From assembly GCA_000402655.1 (NCBI GenBank), contig AQSI01000001.1:62001-126000 (forward strand): 64,000 nucleotides of DNA. The letters run 5' to 3'. A program made the translations under genes and the position numbers. Shown here in pieces: positions 7,238 to 15,933 of the stretch (its first letter is position 1; every line of letters begins with the position of its first letter). This DNA is from Fidelibacterota bacterium SCGC AAA298-D23 (GTDB lineage Bacteria; Fidelibacterota; Marinisomatia; Marinisomatales; Marinisomataceae). Under the pieces are notes generated by a model, which was given only the letters and a program-made list of their open reading frames with translations, did no database searches and was not told the origin of the DNA.

Positions 7238-8381
7238 TCTTCTGCCCAAGAATCAATGTGTGGATTTCATGTGTTCCTTCATACGTATAGACTGTTTCAA
7301 GATTCATCATATGCCTCATTACTGAATAATCGTCCATTATCCCATTGGCCCCAAGAATTTCTCTTGCACTTTTAGCGCAATCTCTTGCAATTGCTACATT
7401 GTTTTTCTTCCCAAGTGAAATATGAGCAAAATCCAAAAGGTTTGAATCTTTTAGTTTGCCCAATTGAATTGCTAATAATTGAGCTTTGGTGATTTCTTGA
7501 ACCATTTCAACTAATTTTTTTTGAGTCAATTGGAAGCCTGCTATGGGTTTTGAAAACTGTTTTCTATCCTTGCTGTAGGCAAGTGCAACTTCATAACAAT
7601 CTATTGCTGCTCCTATTGTTCCCCAAACAATGGAGTATCGAGCTTGAGTAAGACATGATAAAGGACCTTTTAACCCTTCAACCCCAGGCAAACGATTTTT
7701 ATCAGAAACTCTTACATCTTTCATAAATAATTCGGAAGTAATTGATGCTCTCAAACTCATTTTTCCATGAATATCAGATGCAGTAAAACCTTCCATTCCT
7801 TTTTCAAGTAGAAAACCTCTTACTATGCCTTCTTCATCTTTAGCCCAAACTACCGCTACATCTGCAACAGTTCCATTAGTAATCCACATTTTAGATCCAT
7901 TAATAATCCAGTCATCTCCATCCTTTACGGCTTTGGTAGCCATCCCACCGGGGTCAGATCCATGATTTGACTCAGTTAAACCAAAACAACCTACAGCTTC
8001 TCCGGATGCAAGTTTAGGGAGCCATTTATCTTTTTGCTCTTCTGTTCCATATTGAAAAATAGGATACATCACAAGACCGCCTTGAACACTACAAACAGAT
8101 CTTAAACCCGAATCACCTTTTTCTAATTCCTGCATAATTAAACCATAAGCAGTGCTACTAACTTCACTACCGCCATATTTTTTAGGTAATGTTGCACCAA
8201 AAAATCCCAACTCACCCATTTTTGGGATTAACTCAACAGGGAATGAACCTTTTTCATAATATTCGTTTACTAAAGGCATAAACTCTTTAGTTACAAATTC
8301 ATTTGCTGTTTTTTGAATTAACAACTCCTCATCAGTCAAAAGAGTCGTAATGTTGCAAAAATCTGGACCAATATATTTCAT
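7212..8381 (-). CDS. gcdH: Glutaryl-CoA dehydrogenase-type acyl-CoA dehydrogenase
   Basis: A 389-residue flavoenzyme, full length for the family. It matches glutaryl-CoA dehydrogenase best: the FAD/substrate segment GCFGLTESNHGSDPG, the region DSGLRSVCSVQ with the arginine that binds the distal carboxylate of glutaryl-CoA, and the C-terminal MNLETVYTYEGTHEIH with the catalytic Glu in YEGTHEIH. It would oxidise and decarboxylate glutaryl-CoA to crotonyl-CoA in lysine/tryptophan degradation, passing electrons to ETF (etfBA in this window). Its last 26 bases overlap the end of birA on the other strand. A related acyl-CoA substrate cannot be excluded. Confidence 0.9.
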   Translation of the reverse strand: MKYIGPDFCNITTLLTDEELLIQKTANEFVTKEFMPLVNEYYEKGSFPVELIPKMGELGFFGATLPKKYGGSEVSSTAYGLIMQELEKGDSGLRSVCSVQGGLVMYPIFQYGTEEQKDKWLPKLASGEAVGCFGLTESNHGSDPGGMATKAVKDGDDWIINGSKMWITNGTVADVAVVWAKDEEGIVRGFLLEKGMEGFTASDIHGKMSLRASITSELFMKDVRVSDKNRLPGVEGLKGPLSCLTQARYSIVWGTIGAAIDCYEVALAYSKDRKQFSKPIAGFQLTQKKLVEMVQEITKAQLLAIQLGKLKDSNLLDFAHISLGKKNNVAIARDCAKSAREILGANGIMDDYSVMRHMMNLETVYTYEGTHEIHTLILGQKITDLPAFE

Positions 8382-8412
8382 AATTTTATGTTGAATTTTA
8401 TATCAAACTACA

Positions 8413-9192
8413 CTAAAAAAGCAAGTCTGAAACCCCCTCAAACAATACAGAATTTGTAGCAATTATTGTATCTGTAACAAGTGTTTTCTTCTGATTATAA
8501 ATAATTTTTTTGTCATTAATTGTTTTAAACACTCCTCCTGCTTCTGATACAAGACAATCTCCTGCACATATATCCCATTCATTCTTAGGAGCAATAGTTG
8601 TAAAAATATCATAATTACCTGAACTGACAAGCGCTAACTTATATGCAACACTACCAATAGGATTTATAGATTTAAAGTCATTACGATATGGCTCCCAATC
8701 TTTTCTTTTTACCTCAGACCTGCTAACCGTTATAGATGCATCTAATAAATTTGTTTTTTGAGAAGCATTTACCTTATGACCATTCAAATAAACTCCTTTA
8801 CCTTTTTGACATGAAAACATTTCATTGGTTGCAGGATTATAAATAACGCCAATAACAGGGTCTCCATCGTGAACTAATGCAATACTTACAGAAAAATGTG
8901 GGATGCCCTCAATAAATTCTTTGGTACCATCCAAGGGATCAACAATCCAAACTCTACTTTTACTGAGTCTTTCTTCCGTATCAACTGTTTCTTCTGAAAG
9001 CCAGCCATCATCAGGAAATTCTCCTATTAAAAATTCAAATAAATATTTGTCAGCTTCATTATCAGCAATTGTAACCGGATTACCAATTCCTTTCATTTTG
9101 ACTTTATTGTCCTCTGACTTATAATACTTCATAAGGATTTTACCGGCATTTCTTGCTGCTACTTTTGCTGCAATTAATTCTTCATTAAACAT
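8413..9192 (-). CDS. cysQ: Inositol-monophosphatase family, 3'(2'),5'-bisphosphate nucleotidase CysQ-like
   Basis: A 259-residue protein of the Mg-dependent inositol monophosphatase superfamily. The metal-binding motif is WIVDPLDGTKEFI, with EE further upstream in GWLSEETVD and the C-terminal motif EWDICAGDCLVSEAGG. DGTKEF rather than DGTxNF is typical of CysQ enzymes that hydrolyse 3'-phosphoadenosine 5'-phosphate to AMP. It lies 31 bases upstream of gcdH on the same strand, but no functional link is obvious. The ATG at 9192 begins MFNEELIAAK, normal for the family. An inositol-phosphate phosphatase remains possible. Confidence 0.85.
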   Translation of the reverse strand: MFNEELIAAKVAARNAGKILMKYYKSEDNKVKMKGIGNPVTIADNEADKYLFEFLIGEFPDDGWLSEETVDTEERLSKSRVWIVDPLDGTKEFIEGIPHFSVSIALVHDGDPVIGVIYNPATNEMFSCQKGKGVYLNGHKVNASQKTNLLDASITVSRSEVKRKDWEPYRNDFKSINPIGSVAYKLALVSSGNYDIFTTIAPKNEWDICAGDCLVSEAGGVFKTINDKKIIYNQKKTLVTDTIIATNSVLFEGVSDLLF

Positions 9193-9348
9193 AAGAATAG
9201 ATAATATGCATTTTAAATGTAAATTTCGTTATATTAATGTGATTTTGAGGTTTGAAGCTTAAAACAGTTTTTTTATAATTTTTTTTTATTTAAAGTAATT
9301 TTCTTATAAAATTCTTCACTCCTCAAATCAACAAATAAAATAAAAAAA

Positions 9349-9366
9349 CCAGAAGAATTCTTTTGG
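9349..9366 (+). promoter_or_regulatory. Hairpin in the leader of rng
   Basis: CCAGAAGAATTCTTTTGG can fold with every base paired around AATT (one G-U pair). It stands 17 bases before the rng ATG and just before the ribosome-binding site (GAGG). It could influence translation of RNase G, an enzyme that controls its own mRNA in some bacteria. The rest of the 190-base gap (9193-9383) shows only A/T runs. Confidence 0.35.
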
Positions 9367-9383
9367 TATACGAGGTGTAAAAG

Positions 9384-10886
9384 ATGAAGAAAGAAATCTA
9401 CATCAGCAAAGGAGTAGGCGAAACACGTATTGCCGTAAAAGAAAATGGTAAGTTAGCTGAACTACATGTTGATAAACAATCACAAGTTAAAACTGTCGGG
9501 AATATCTATAAAGGTATTGTTGAAAATGTTATTCCAGGCATGCAAGCTGCATTTGTAAATATTGGCCAAAATGTAAATGCATTCCTACCTTTTTCAGAAA
9601 TTTCAGATTCTGAACTTATTGTAGAAAAAAACAAAAAAACTCAAAACTCAAAAGAAGTAGATGTTCTTTTGCAACCAGGTCAAGAAATTATTGTCCAAGT
9701 CATTAAAGAGCCTTTTGATAAAAAGGGCGCTCGAGTAACTACTGATCTATCCATAGCTGGAAGATTTATCGTTTTGATACCAAAATCAAAATATATTGGG
9801 GTATCAAAAAAAATGAGAGATAAATATGAAAGAAGACGTTTGAAAAAAATTGCAATGGAAATCAAGAAGCCTGGTTTAGGAATGATCCTCAGAACAGTAG
9901 CTGAAGGTAAAACTGACTCACAAATTGAAAATGACTACAAATCGTTGATTAAAAAATATAATGACCTTTTGTATAAGGCTGAAAAAAATAAGGCACCTAA
10001 ACTTATTCATAATGATTTAAAAGTAACCTCAAGTGTTTTAAGAGATTTAATTAGTGAAAAGGTTGAAAAAATCATTGTTGATTCAAAAGAAGATTATAAA
10101 AGAATTCAAAAAATGATCAAAGAAGATGCCTTGGAAATTGGAGATGCTTTAGAGCATTACAGAAAGCGAGAGCCGCTGTTCAAAGAAAGTGGAATCAATA
10201 ATTCTATGATGAAATTATTAAGAAAAAAAGCATGGTTAAAAAGTGGTGCATATTTAATAATTGAAAGAACTGAAGCCATGGTAGTGGTAGATGTAAATAG
10301 TGGAAAATTTGTAGGTAAAAAAGGTCATGAAGAAAATTCTTTAAAAATAAACCTAGAAGCTGCTAAAGAAATTTGTTCTCAATTAAGACTGAGACATTTG
10401 TCAGGATTAATTTTAATTGATTTTATTGATATGGTAAAACCTGAAAATCGAAAAAAAGTATTTCTTGAAATGAAAAAAGAGCTTAGAAAAGATCGTGCTA
10501 AGGTAGCTGTTTCAGAAATATCTGAATTTGGTATTTTAGAAATGACTAGAGAAAGAACTGGTTTGAGCATTTTAGATTCCTTGACTGATTGTTGTGATGT
10601 TTGCAATGGTAATGGAAGAATTATTTCGAAAGATACCTTATTAACAGGAATTGATTATTGGTTAAGAGATTATAAAAAGCAAAATAAGGATTTAAGATTA
10701 AAGTTGTATTTACATCCAGAATTAGCAGAATATCTAAAAAAAGAAAAAACTAGGGATTATATAAAGTTGATGTGGAAAAATTTCATTTACTTAAAGGTAG
10801 TAAATGATGATACAATGAATAAAAATCAATTTAAGTTTACTAAGATGTCAGATTCTAAAGATATCACAAATGAAATAGGTACTTGA
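9384..10886 (+). CDS. rng: Ribonuclease G/E family endoribonuclease
   Basis: A 500-residue RNase G. The N-terminal S1-type domain includes GNIYKGIVENVIPGMQAAFV. The catalytic DNase-I-like domain has the two metal-binding aspartates in VVVDVNSGKF (about residue 302) and LILIDFIDM (about 345). The Zn-link cysteines are in CDVCNGNGR (about 404-407). There is no long C-terminal degradosome scaffold as in RNase E. It processes rRNA and mRNA in the cytoplasm. It lies 33 bases ahead of rplU and probably shares a transcript with rplU-rpmA, a common arrangement. Confidence 0.95.
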   Translation: MKKEIYISKGVGETRIAVKENGKLAELHVDKQSQVKTVGNIYKGIVENVIPGMQAAFVNIGQNVNAFLPFSEISDSELIVEKNKKTQNSKEVDVLLQPGQEIIVQVIKEPFDKKGARVTTDLSIAGRFIVLIPKSKYIGVSKKMRDKYERRRLKKIAMEIKKPGLGMILRTVAEGKTDSQIENDYKSLIKKYNDLLYKAEKNKAPKLIHNDLKVTSSVLRDLISEKVEKIIVDSKEDYKRIQKMIKEDALEIGDALEHYRKREPLFKESGINNSMMKLLRKKAWLKSGAYLIIERTEAMVVVDVNSGKFVGKKGHEENSLKINLEAAKEICSQLRLRHLSGLILIDFIDMVKPENRKKVFLEMKKELRKDRAKVAVSEISEFGILEMTRERTGLSILDSLTDCCDVCNGNGRIISKDTLLTGIDYWLRDYKKQNKDLRLKLYLHPELAEYLKKEKTRDYIKLMWKNFIYLKVVNDDTMNKNQFKFTKMSDSKDITNEIGT

Positions 10887-10919
10887 AAAGGACAAAATTA
10901 GCTATTAAGTTCCCACGCT

Positions 10920-11294
10920 ATGTTTGCAATTGTTGAAATATATGGAAAACAATATAAAGTTGCTAAAGGTGACAAAGTCCTAGTTAATTCTAAGATTGAT
11001 GTTGCTGAAGGAAAAACTATTAAGTTTGACGTAATTAAAGCTGTTTCAGACAAAGATAAGAATATTTTTGAAGCAAAAGACTTAGCAAAATATAATGTTA
11101 GCGCTAAAGTTCTTGAGCATAAAAAAGATTCTAAAATTACAGTTATTAAGAAAAAAAGACGAAAAGGTTATCAAAGAAAACGAGGCCATCGTCAAGATTT
11201 AACTTTATTACAAATTCAATCTATTTCAGCTGCTAAAACAAAAAAACCAGCTGCTAAGAAATCAGCTGCTAAGAAAACTGAAAGCAAAAAATAA
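10920..11294 (+). CDS. rplU: 50S ribosomal protein L21 with a Lys/Ala-rich tail
   Basis: A 124-residue L21; the family is usually near 103 residues. The core starts MFAIVEIYGKQYKVAKGDK and ends with the conserved KKKRRKGYQRKRGHRQ and TLLQI segments that contact 23S rRNA. The extra length is a C-terminal tail of about 20 residues built from repeats of AAKK (positions about 105-124), probably disordered and RNA-contacting. It is followed 12 bases later by rpmA, the universal partner gene. Confidence 0.97.
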   Translation: MFAIVEIYGKQYKVAKGDKVLVNSKIDVAEGKTIKFDVIKAVSDKDKNIFEAKDLAKYNVSAKVLEHKKDSKITVIKKKRRKGYQRKRGHRQDLTLLQIQSISAAKTKKPAAKKSAAKKTESKK

Positions 11295-11306
11295 AAGGAA
11301 TTAACT

Positions 11307-11561
11307 ATGGCTCATAAGAAGGGACAAGGAAGTTCAAGGAATGGTAGAGATTCTAATGCTAAAAGACTAGGCGTTAAAGTTTCGGACGGACAGTCAATTT
11401 TAGCTGGTGGAATTATTATAAAACAAAGAGGTACAAAGTATCATCCTGGAAGAAATGTTAAACGAGGAAATGATGACACTTTATTTGCTACATCTCATGG
11501 CTTAGTCAAGTTTAGCAAAAAAGGTGGTACTACCTTTGTTAGTGTTCAAGAATTAAATTAA
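11307..11561 (+). CDS. rpmA: 50S ribosomal protein L27
   Basis: An 84-residue L27 beginning MAHKKGQGSSRNGRDS, the conserved N-terminal arm that reaches the peptidyl-transferase centre, followed by RLGVKVSDGQ and IKQRGTKYHPG. No N-terminal extension requiring cleavage (as in Firmicutes) is present. A ribosome-binding site AAGGA precedes the ATG. It sits between rplU and mdh with 3-12 base gaps, consistent with one operon. Confidence 0.98.
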   Translation: MAHKKGQGSSRNGRDSNAKRLGVKVSDGQSILAGGIIIKQRGTKYHPGRNVKRGNDDTLFATSHGLVKFSKKGGTTFVSVQELN

Positions 11562-11564
11562 GCT

Positions 11565-12500
11565 ATGTCTAGACCTAAAATATCATTAATTGGCGGCGGT
11601 CAAGTTGGTGGAAATATCGCGCTGCTTTCTGCTCAGAAAGAACTCGGTGATATAGTCATTGTTGATATTCCCGAAGCAGAAAATTTCATGAAAGGAAAAG
11701 CTTTAGATATTTCTCAGCTTCTTCCTCATGATGGCTATGACTCTAAATTATCAGGTACTTCAAATTTTGAAGATATTAAAGATTCTGATGTTGTAGTAAT
11801 AACTGCAGGATTTCCAAGACAGCCTGGCATGAATAGAGAAGATCTTCTTCAAAAAAATCTGGATATTATGACAAATGTTGCAAATCAGGTTAAAAAATAT
11901 TCACCGGAAGCATTTGTCATTGTTGTTTCAAATCCACTTGATGCTATGGTATATGCTTTCCATAAAATTTCTGGATTTCCAAAAAACAAAGTTGTTGGAA
12001 TGGCTGGAGCTCTTGATAGCGCAAGATTTAGATCTTTTATTGCTGAAGCTACAAACCTATCATCACAAGATATTAATTGTATGGTTCTAGGAGGTCATGG
12101 AGATACAATGGTGCCAGTTAGTAGGTTAGCAACTATAGGTGGTGTGCCATTATCATCTTTATTGAGTAAAGAAGAAATTATCGCTATAGAAAATAGAACT
12201 CGTGTTGGCGGAGGAGAAATTGTTAAACTTTTTGGTAAAGGTTCTGCATTTTATGCTCCTGCTCAATCTGCTGTAGAAATGATTGAAAGTTTTGTAAGAG
12301 ATAAAAAAAGAGTCATACCATGCGCATCATTATGTGAGGGTGAATTTGATATAGATGGATATTTCATTGGAGTTCCAACTGTTATAGGCTCAGGAGGTGT
12401 TGAAAAAATACTTACCTTTGATCTTGATGAAGATGAAAAAACAGCTTTAAGTAATACACTTAATGAGGTAAAAAAAACTGTTAGTGAAACTGGTTTATAA
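11565..12500 (+). CDS. mdh: Malate dehydrogenase (LDH-like type)
   Basis: A 311-residue NAD-dependent malate dehydrogenase of the lactate-dehydrogenase-like group. The Rossmann motif is GGGQVGGNIA. Substrate-binding arginines sit in AGFPRQPGMNREDL (the Arg after PRQPGM is typical of malate dehydrogenases; lactate dehydrogenases have Gln in the equivalent loop). Catalytic His is in VLGGHGDTMVP. It interconverts malate and oxaloacetate in the TCA cycle. It starts three bases after rpmA, so it is probably co-transcribed with the ribosomal protein genes. Its end overlaps the open frame of the next gene. Confidence 0.96.
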   Translation: MSRPKISLIGGGQVGGNIALLSAQKELGDIVIVDIPEAENFMKGKALDISQLLPHDGYDSKLSGTSNFEDIKDSDVVVITAGFPRQPGMNREDLLQKNLDIMTNVANQVKKYSPEAFVIVVSNPLDAMVYAFHKISGFPKNKVVGMAGALDSARFRSFIAEATNLSSQDINCMVLGGHGDTMVPVSRLATIGGVPLSSLLSKEEIIAIENRTRVGGGEIVKLFGKGSAFYAPAQSAVEMIESFVRDKKRVIPCASLCEGEFDIDGYFIGVPTVIGSGGVEKILTFDLDEDEKTALSNTLNEVKKTVSETGL

Positions 12501-13269
12501 TAACCCGTTGAAATTATTCTTTGTTCTATTTCTTTGTATTATTGATAATGCATATTCACAATCTAATCTTCTTGTAAATGAAAGTTTAAATGGATCTTTT
12601 TCCCAAGGAAAAATGGAAGGTTCAATTAATAAATTTTTTACTCAAGATACATATTATTTAAGAAGCAATTTTAATGTTAAAATTTTAAAATTATTCAATA
12701 TCAAAAGAGATGAAGGATATATTATATCATTCAGTGATTCAACAGTTACAAAGATAAATCATAAAAAAAAGAGGTTTGCAGTTTATTCCTTTAGCGAATT
12801 TCTTGAAGAAAATAAAAATAATCCACAAGGCGGTCCTCCCCAAGATGATAACAGCACTGAAAATGAATCAAATAGTGATGAAGAAGATTTGACAATTAAT
12901 ATTAGTGAAGAAATAGAAATCTTAAATGACTTTAAAACTAGAAAAGCTGAAATCGTTGTTAATGATGAAGATGAATCGGACTTATTTATTTGGTTTTCTG
13001 AATCAACTTTAAAGTCCAACACAGAATTAATAATTAATAAAAGATTAAAAGAAATGTTTGATGGATCAATACCTCCTAATTTGGGTATGAATGCAATGAA
13101 TATACCTTATGATGAATATGATATTAATACAAATGCATTAACAATTAAGTTTGAAGCAGTAAGTGAAAATGGAACATTTACTTACAACTTACTGGGATAT
13201 TCGGAGCAGGACTTATTACCAGAGATATTTAAAGTTTCTGAGAAATATAGAAAAGTTAAAAAACTATAG
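12484..13269 (+). CDS. Secreted protein of unknown function, LolA/DUF4412-like pattern
   Basis: About 260 residues. The frame opens with GTG at 12484 inside mdh; a TTG at 12508 would give the cleaner signal peptide (KLFFVLFLCIIDNAYSQ) and is an equally likely start. The mature part begins with beta-strand-like segments (SFSQGKMEGSINKFF and later YIISFSDSTVTKIN), reminiscent of LolA-like or DUF4412 periplasmic proteins that hold lipophilic ligands. A low-complexity acidic/Gly-Pro insert at about 115-145 includes NPQGGPPQDDNSTENES. The C-terminal half has more strands. Function is unknown. The gene ends back-to-back with the convergent TPR gene. Confidence 0.6.
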   Translation: MKLVYNNPLKLFFVLFLCIIDNAYSQSNLLVNESLNGSFSQGKMEGSINKFFTQDTYYLRSNFNVKILKLFNIKRDEGYIISFSDSTVTKINHKKKRFAVYSFSEFLEENKNNPQGGPPQDDNSTENESNSDEEDLTINISEEIEILNDFKTRKAEIVVNDEDESDLFIWFSESTLKSNTELIINKRLKEMFDGSIPPNLGMNAMNIPYDEYDINTNALTIKFEAVSENGTFTYNLLGYSEQDLLPEIFKVSEKYRKVKKL

Positions 13270-14004
13270 ATTTTCTAAATAGCTTTTCATCCCCTGATAT
13301 GCTCTTTCTTCTCGCTTATATGGTCTATCTAGAGTTACTCCCAATTTAAATAATTCAATCGCCTTTTGTTCATTATTAAGCTTTAAATGAGTTTTTCCGA
13401 GCCAGTAATAAGTACCAATATAATCAGAATTTCTTTCTAAACTTTTTTCAAAAAAATACTGTGCTTCTTCAAAAGATCCTTTTGGAGGTTCTGAAAATAA
13501 AATTGAAGCTATTCTTCTTGATGCTCTTCCTAAATCTGCTAATTTGTAGTGCCACTGTCCCATAATACTATAACAAAACTCATCATCAGGTAAAAGATTG
13601 ATAACTTTTAAAGCAATATTTTTGATATTTTTTGAATGCTCAATTTGATTGCGAATAGTATCTTCTTCAACTGTTTTTCCTAAGGTAATAACATACCATT
13701 TTAGTATATCAGGATTATCAGGTTCGATGTTAAATGCTTTTAGAGCATACTCAAATGCTCTTAAAGCATTGTCCTTATCTAAGTTTTTTTTCATTGCTGA
13801 CTCAGACAAGTAGTGATGAGTAATTGACAATCTCAAAAGAACATCAGTATTTTGAGGGTATTTATTATGGAGTTGCTCAAGAGGTGCTTGAGCTTTATCA
13901 AACTCGAGATTAGTAAGCTTAATATCAATATCTTTAAAATCTTGACCGGTAATTAGTGAAGATAAAATGATTCCTATAAATAGATTTTTCAAAGAAATAA
14001 TCAA
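13264..14004 (-). CDS. TPR protein resembling regulator of microtubule dynamics (RMDN) family
   Basis: A 246-residue exported protein: signal peptide at 1-20, then helical repeats. The segment from about residue 95 resembles the TPR region of RMDN-type proteins, notably CYSIMGQWHYKLADLG, then SEPPKGSFEEAQYFFEKSL and YYWLGKTHLKLNNEQKAIEL. Such proteins occur in several Gram-negative phyla but their bacterial role is unknown; TPRs usually mediate protein contacts. It is last in the minus-strand run rdgB-sprA-M28-nuclease-TPR and overlaps the nuclease gene by four bases, so it may serve cell-envelope assembly. Confidence 0.7.
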   Translation of the reverse strand: MIISLKNLFIGIILSSLITGQDFKDIDIKLTNLEFDKAQAPLEQLHNKYPQNTDVLLRLSITHHYLSESAMKKNLDKDNALRAFEYALKAFNIEPDNPDILKWYVITLGKTVEEDTIRNQIEHSKNIKNIALKVINLLPDDEFCYSIMGQWHYKLADLGRASRRIASILFSEPPKGSFEEAQYFFEKSLERNSDYIGTYYWLGKTHLKLNNEQKAIELFKLGVTLDRPYKREERAYQGMKSYLENL

Positions 14005-15029
14005 GGATAAAATCTATAGATTACTGGCTGATGATCTGATATTCTATTTGATACATTGGAATTGGATGCGCCTGTTTGAGTTGGTAAAGCAATTACTTCT
14101 ACGGACGATGTTGTTTGATATGAAAACAAAGGTTCATTAATAATAATATGATCTAAATGAGATGCATCATATGAACTTGTCCAGCCTTGCCAAGAATAGC
14201 CACTAGCAGGCCCTTGAAGAATATTTAAATCTGTTAATCTAAAAGAATCAGCAGAATCAAAAGATTCAGAATCAGTAAAGGGGCTTAAAGTTGGATTAGT
14301 TATACTTTGAGCACCAACATTATTAAAATCTCCAACCAATATCACATTATCATTTTCTCTATTATTAATTAAATAATCTGTTAAAAGAAGGCTTGCATGA
14401 TGTCTTCTGGTTGCTTCGTTGGTTAAATCAGAAGCATCGTAATTATCATTTCCACAACACTTATAATGAACATTTATTACATAAAGATTCATAGATTTAG
14501 TACCGTCGGTCCAAGTTATGTAGCTTTCCATTGGAGGTCTACTTGCGAACTGATATAATTTGCAATTTAGGTAATCACCATTACATCCACTTGATGAATT
14601 TGAAGTATCAGCCCATAATTCATTTTTTGATACGTATGTAATGTTTTCATTCTTATAGACAAGAGCAAAGCCAAGATTGCCTGACTCTTCATCCACAACA
14701 TATGAATAATCTGTCATTGAATTAACCATGCTTATTAACTCAGATTCACTGGAAATTTCTTGCAGTAAATAAACATCAGCATTCCATTTTTCTAGTAAAG
14801 ATTTAACCTGTTCTTTGGTAGAACTATGCTGAGGAAATTGTCTAATATTCCACGTAACAATTTCAACTTGGTTAGATAAACCATAATCTACAGCATTTGG
14901 AAATTCGTAAGGATTTGTGTTATCTCCATTACCATTATCATCTCCAGAATCTGTAGTGGGTGAGCTGCCACCACTTGAGCATGCTAAAATAATCATAACA
15001 AGTAAATATTTATTTAATGATTTAATCAT
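14001..15029 (-). CDS. Endonuclease/exonuclease/phosphatase-family lipoprotein
   Basis: A 342-residue protein with a lipoprotein signal (hydrophobic run then LACSSGG, cysteine about residue 17). A Gly/Asp/Asn-rich linker and a DNase-I-like fold follow: VEIVTWNIRQFP, LLQEISSE (metal-binding Glu), VINVHYKC, LVGDFNN (catalytic Asp/Asn) and SDHQPVIY at the C-terminus. All core catalytic motifs are present, so it is probably an active surface or periplasmic nuclease or phosphoesterase, perhaps for DNA or phosphorus scavenging. It overlaps the M28 gene by eight bases and the TPR gene by four. Confidence 0.85.
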   Translation of the reverse strand: MIKSLNKYLLVMIILACSSGGSSPTTDSGDDNGNGDNTNPYEFPNAVDYGLSNQVEIVTWNIRQFPQHSSTKEQVKSLLEKWNADVYLLQEISSESELISMVNSMTDYSYVVDEESGNLGFALVYKNENITYVSKNELWADTSNSSSGCNGDYLNCKLYQFASRPPMESYITWTDGTKSMNLYVINVHYKCCGNDNYDASDLTNEATRRHHASLLLTDYLINNRENDNVILVGDFNNVGAQSITNPTLSPFTDSESFDSADSFRLTDLNILQGPASGYSWQGWTSSYDASHLDHIIINEPLFSYQTTSSVEVIALPTQTGASNSNVSNRISDHQPVIYRFYP

Positions 15030-15933
15030 AGATGTAATTTAATAATAAAGTTCCAACTTGTTGCAAGCTTTGTGGAGAGCAATTTTCCGGAATATCGTTT
15101 TGAGTATGCCAATGATTATAAAATATATTAGGGTAATCAAAATCAATAATATCAATTGCTGGTATTTGAGCGTTTTCCCATAGAGGAACATGATCATCAT
15201 AAATTTCATAGCCAATTCTATACTCAAAAGCGCTGAGACCTAGCTCATCTGCTAAGTTCCAAATTTCTTTAACCATTTCCGGGCTGGTTTGATAAGAAAA
15301 TCGTTCAATGGGTAATTTTAAATATTTATCACCTACCATATCCACTATGATTGCGGATTTTGGTTTCTCAATTGGTAAATTTTTTGAAAAATATTCTGAA
15401 CCCATTGCAAAAGTATATGGCTGTCCATTAATTCCAACATCCTCAGCGTCAAAAAAAACTAAATCAACTCCAATTGGAGGTTTATTTTTTGAAAATATTG
15501 TTGCAAGCTCCATTAAAATTGCTGTACCGCTTGCACCATCATTAGCACCTAAGACAGGAATAGAATGTTTTTCTTTATCTGGATCTTCATCTGAAAAGGA
15601 TCTTGTATCCCAATGTGCACCAATTAGTAATCTTTCCTTTGATTCAACATTAAATCTAGCAACAAAGTTCTTACCATCTCTTTCAATGTTGGTTAAATGT
15701 TCTAAGTATGAAAACTCTTGAATTATTAATTCAGATGAAAACATATTCAAATATTCCTCTAAATAATTACTAAACTCTTTATGACCAATTGATCCAGGAT
15801 TTCTCGGGCCAAAATCACATTGGTCAACTAGATGCTGGAAAGCTCTATTATGATCAAATTGTGGTATACTTTTTTCAACACTATTAGTTGAACAACCAGC
15901 TAAAAATAATATGATTATAAATAAACTTTTCAT
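15022..15933 (-). CDS. M28-family zinc enzyme, glutaminyl-peptide cyclotransferase-like lipoprotein
   Basis: A 303-residue lipoprotein (MKSLFIIILFLAGC, cysteine 14). Zinc ligands of the M28/glutaminyl-cyclase fold are visible: AHWDTR (His), GANDGASG (Asp), FDAEDVG (Glu), IVDMVGD (Asp) and YNHWHTQND (His). Overall layout and the ending HTQNDIPENC match bacterial glutaminyl cyclases, which convert N-terminal Gln of exported proteins to pyroglutamate; type IX secretion substrates in Bacteroidota commonly carry this mark. Its ATG overlaps the sprA stop by one base, which fits that link. An aminopeptidase activity is the alternative. Confidence 0.83.
   Translation of the reverse strand: MKSLFIIILFLAGCSTNSVEKSIPQFDHNRAFQHLVDQCDFGPRNPGSIGHKEFSNYLEEYLNMFSSELIIQEFSYLEHLTNIERDGKNFVARFNVESKERLLIGAHWDTRSFSDEDPDKEKHSIPVLGANDGASGTAILMELATIFSKNKPPIGVDLVFFDAEDVGINGQPYTFAMGSEYFSKNLPIEKPKSAIIVDMVGDKYLKLPIERFSYQTSPEMVKEIWNLADELGLSAFEYRIGYEIYDDHVPLWENAQIPAIDIIDFDYPNIFYNHWHTQNDIPENCSPQSLQQVGTLLLNYIYD

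Noticed and set aside
10887..10919. L21 leader autoregulatory RNA before rplU
   Set aside because: The 33-base gap is too short and shows no stem.
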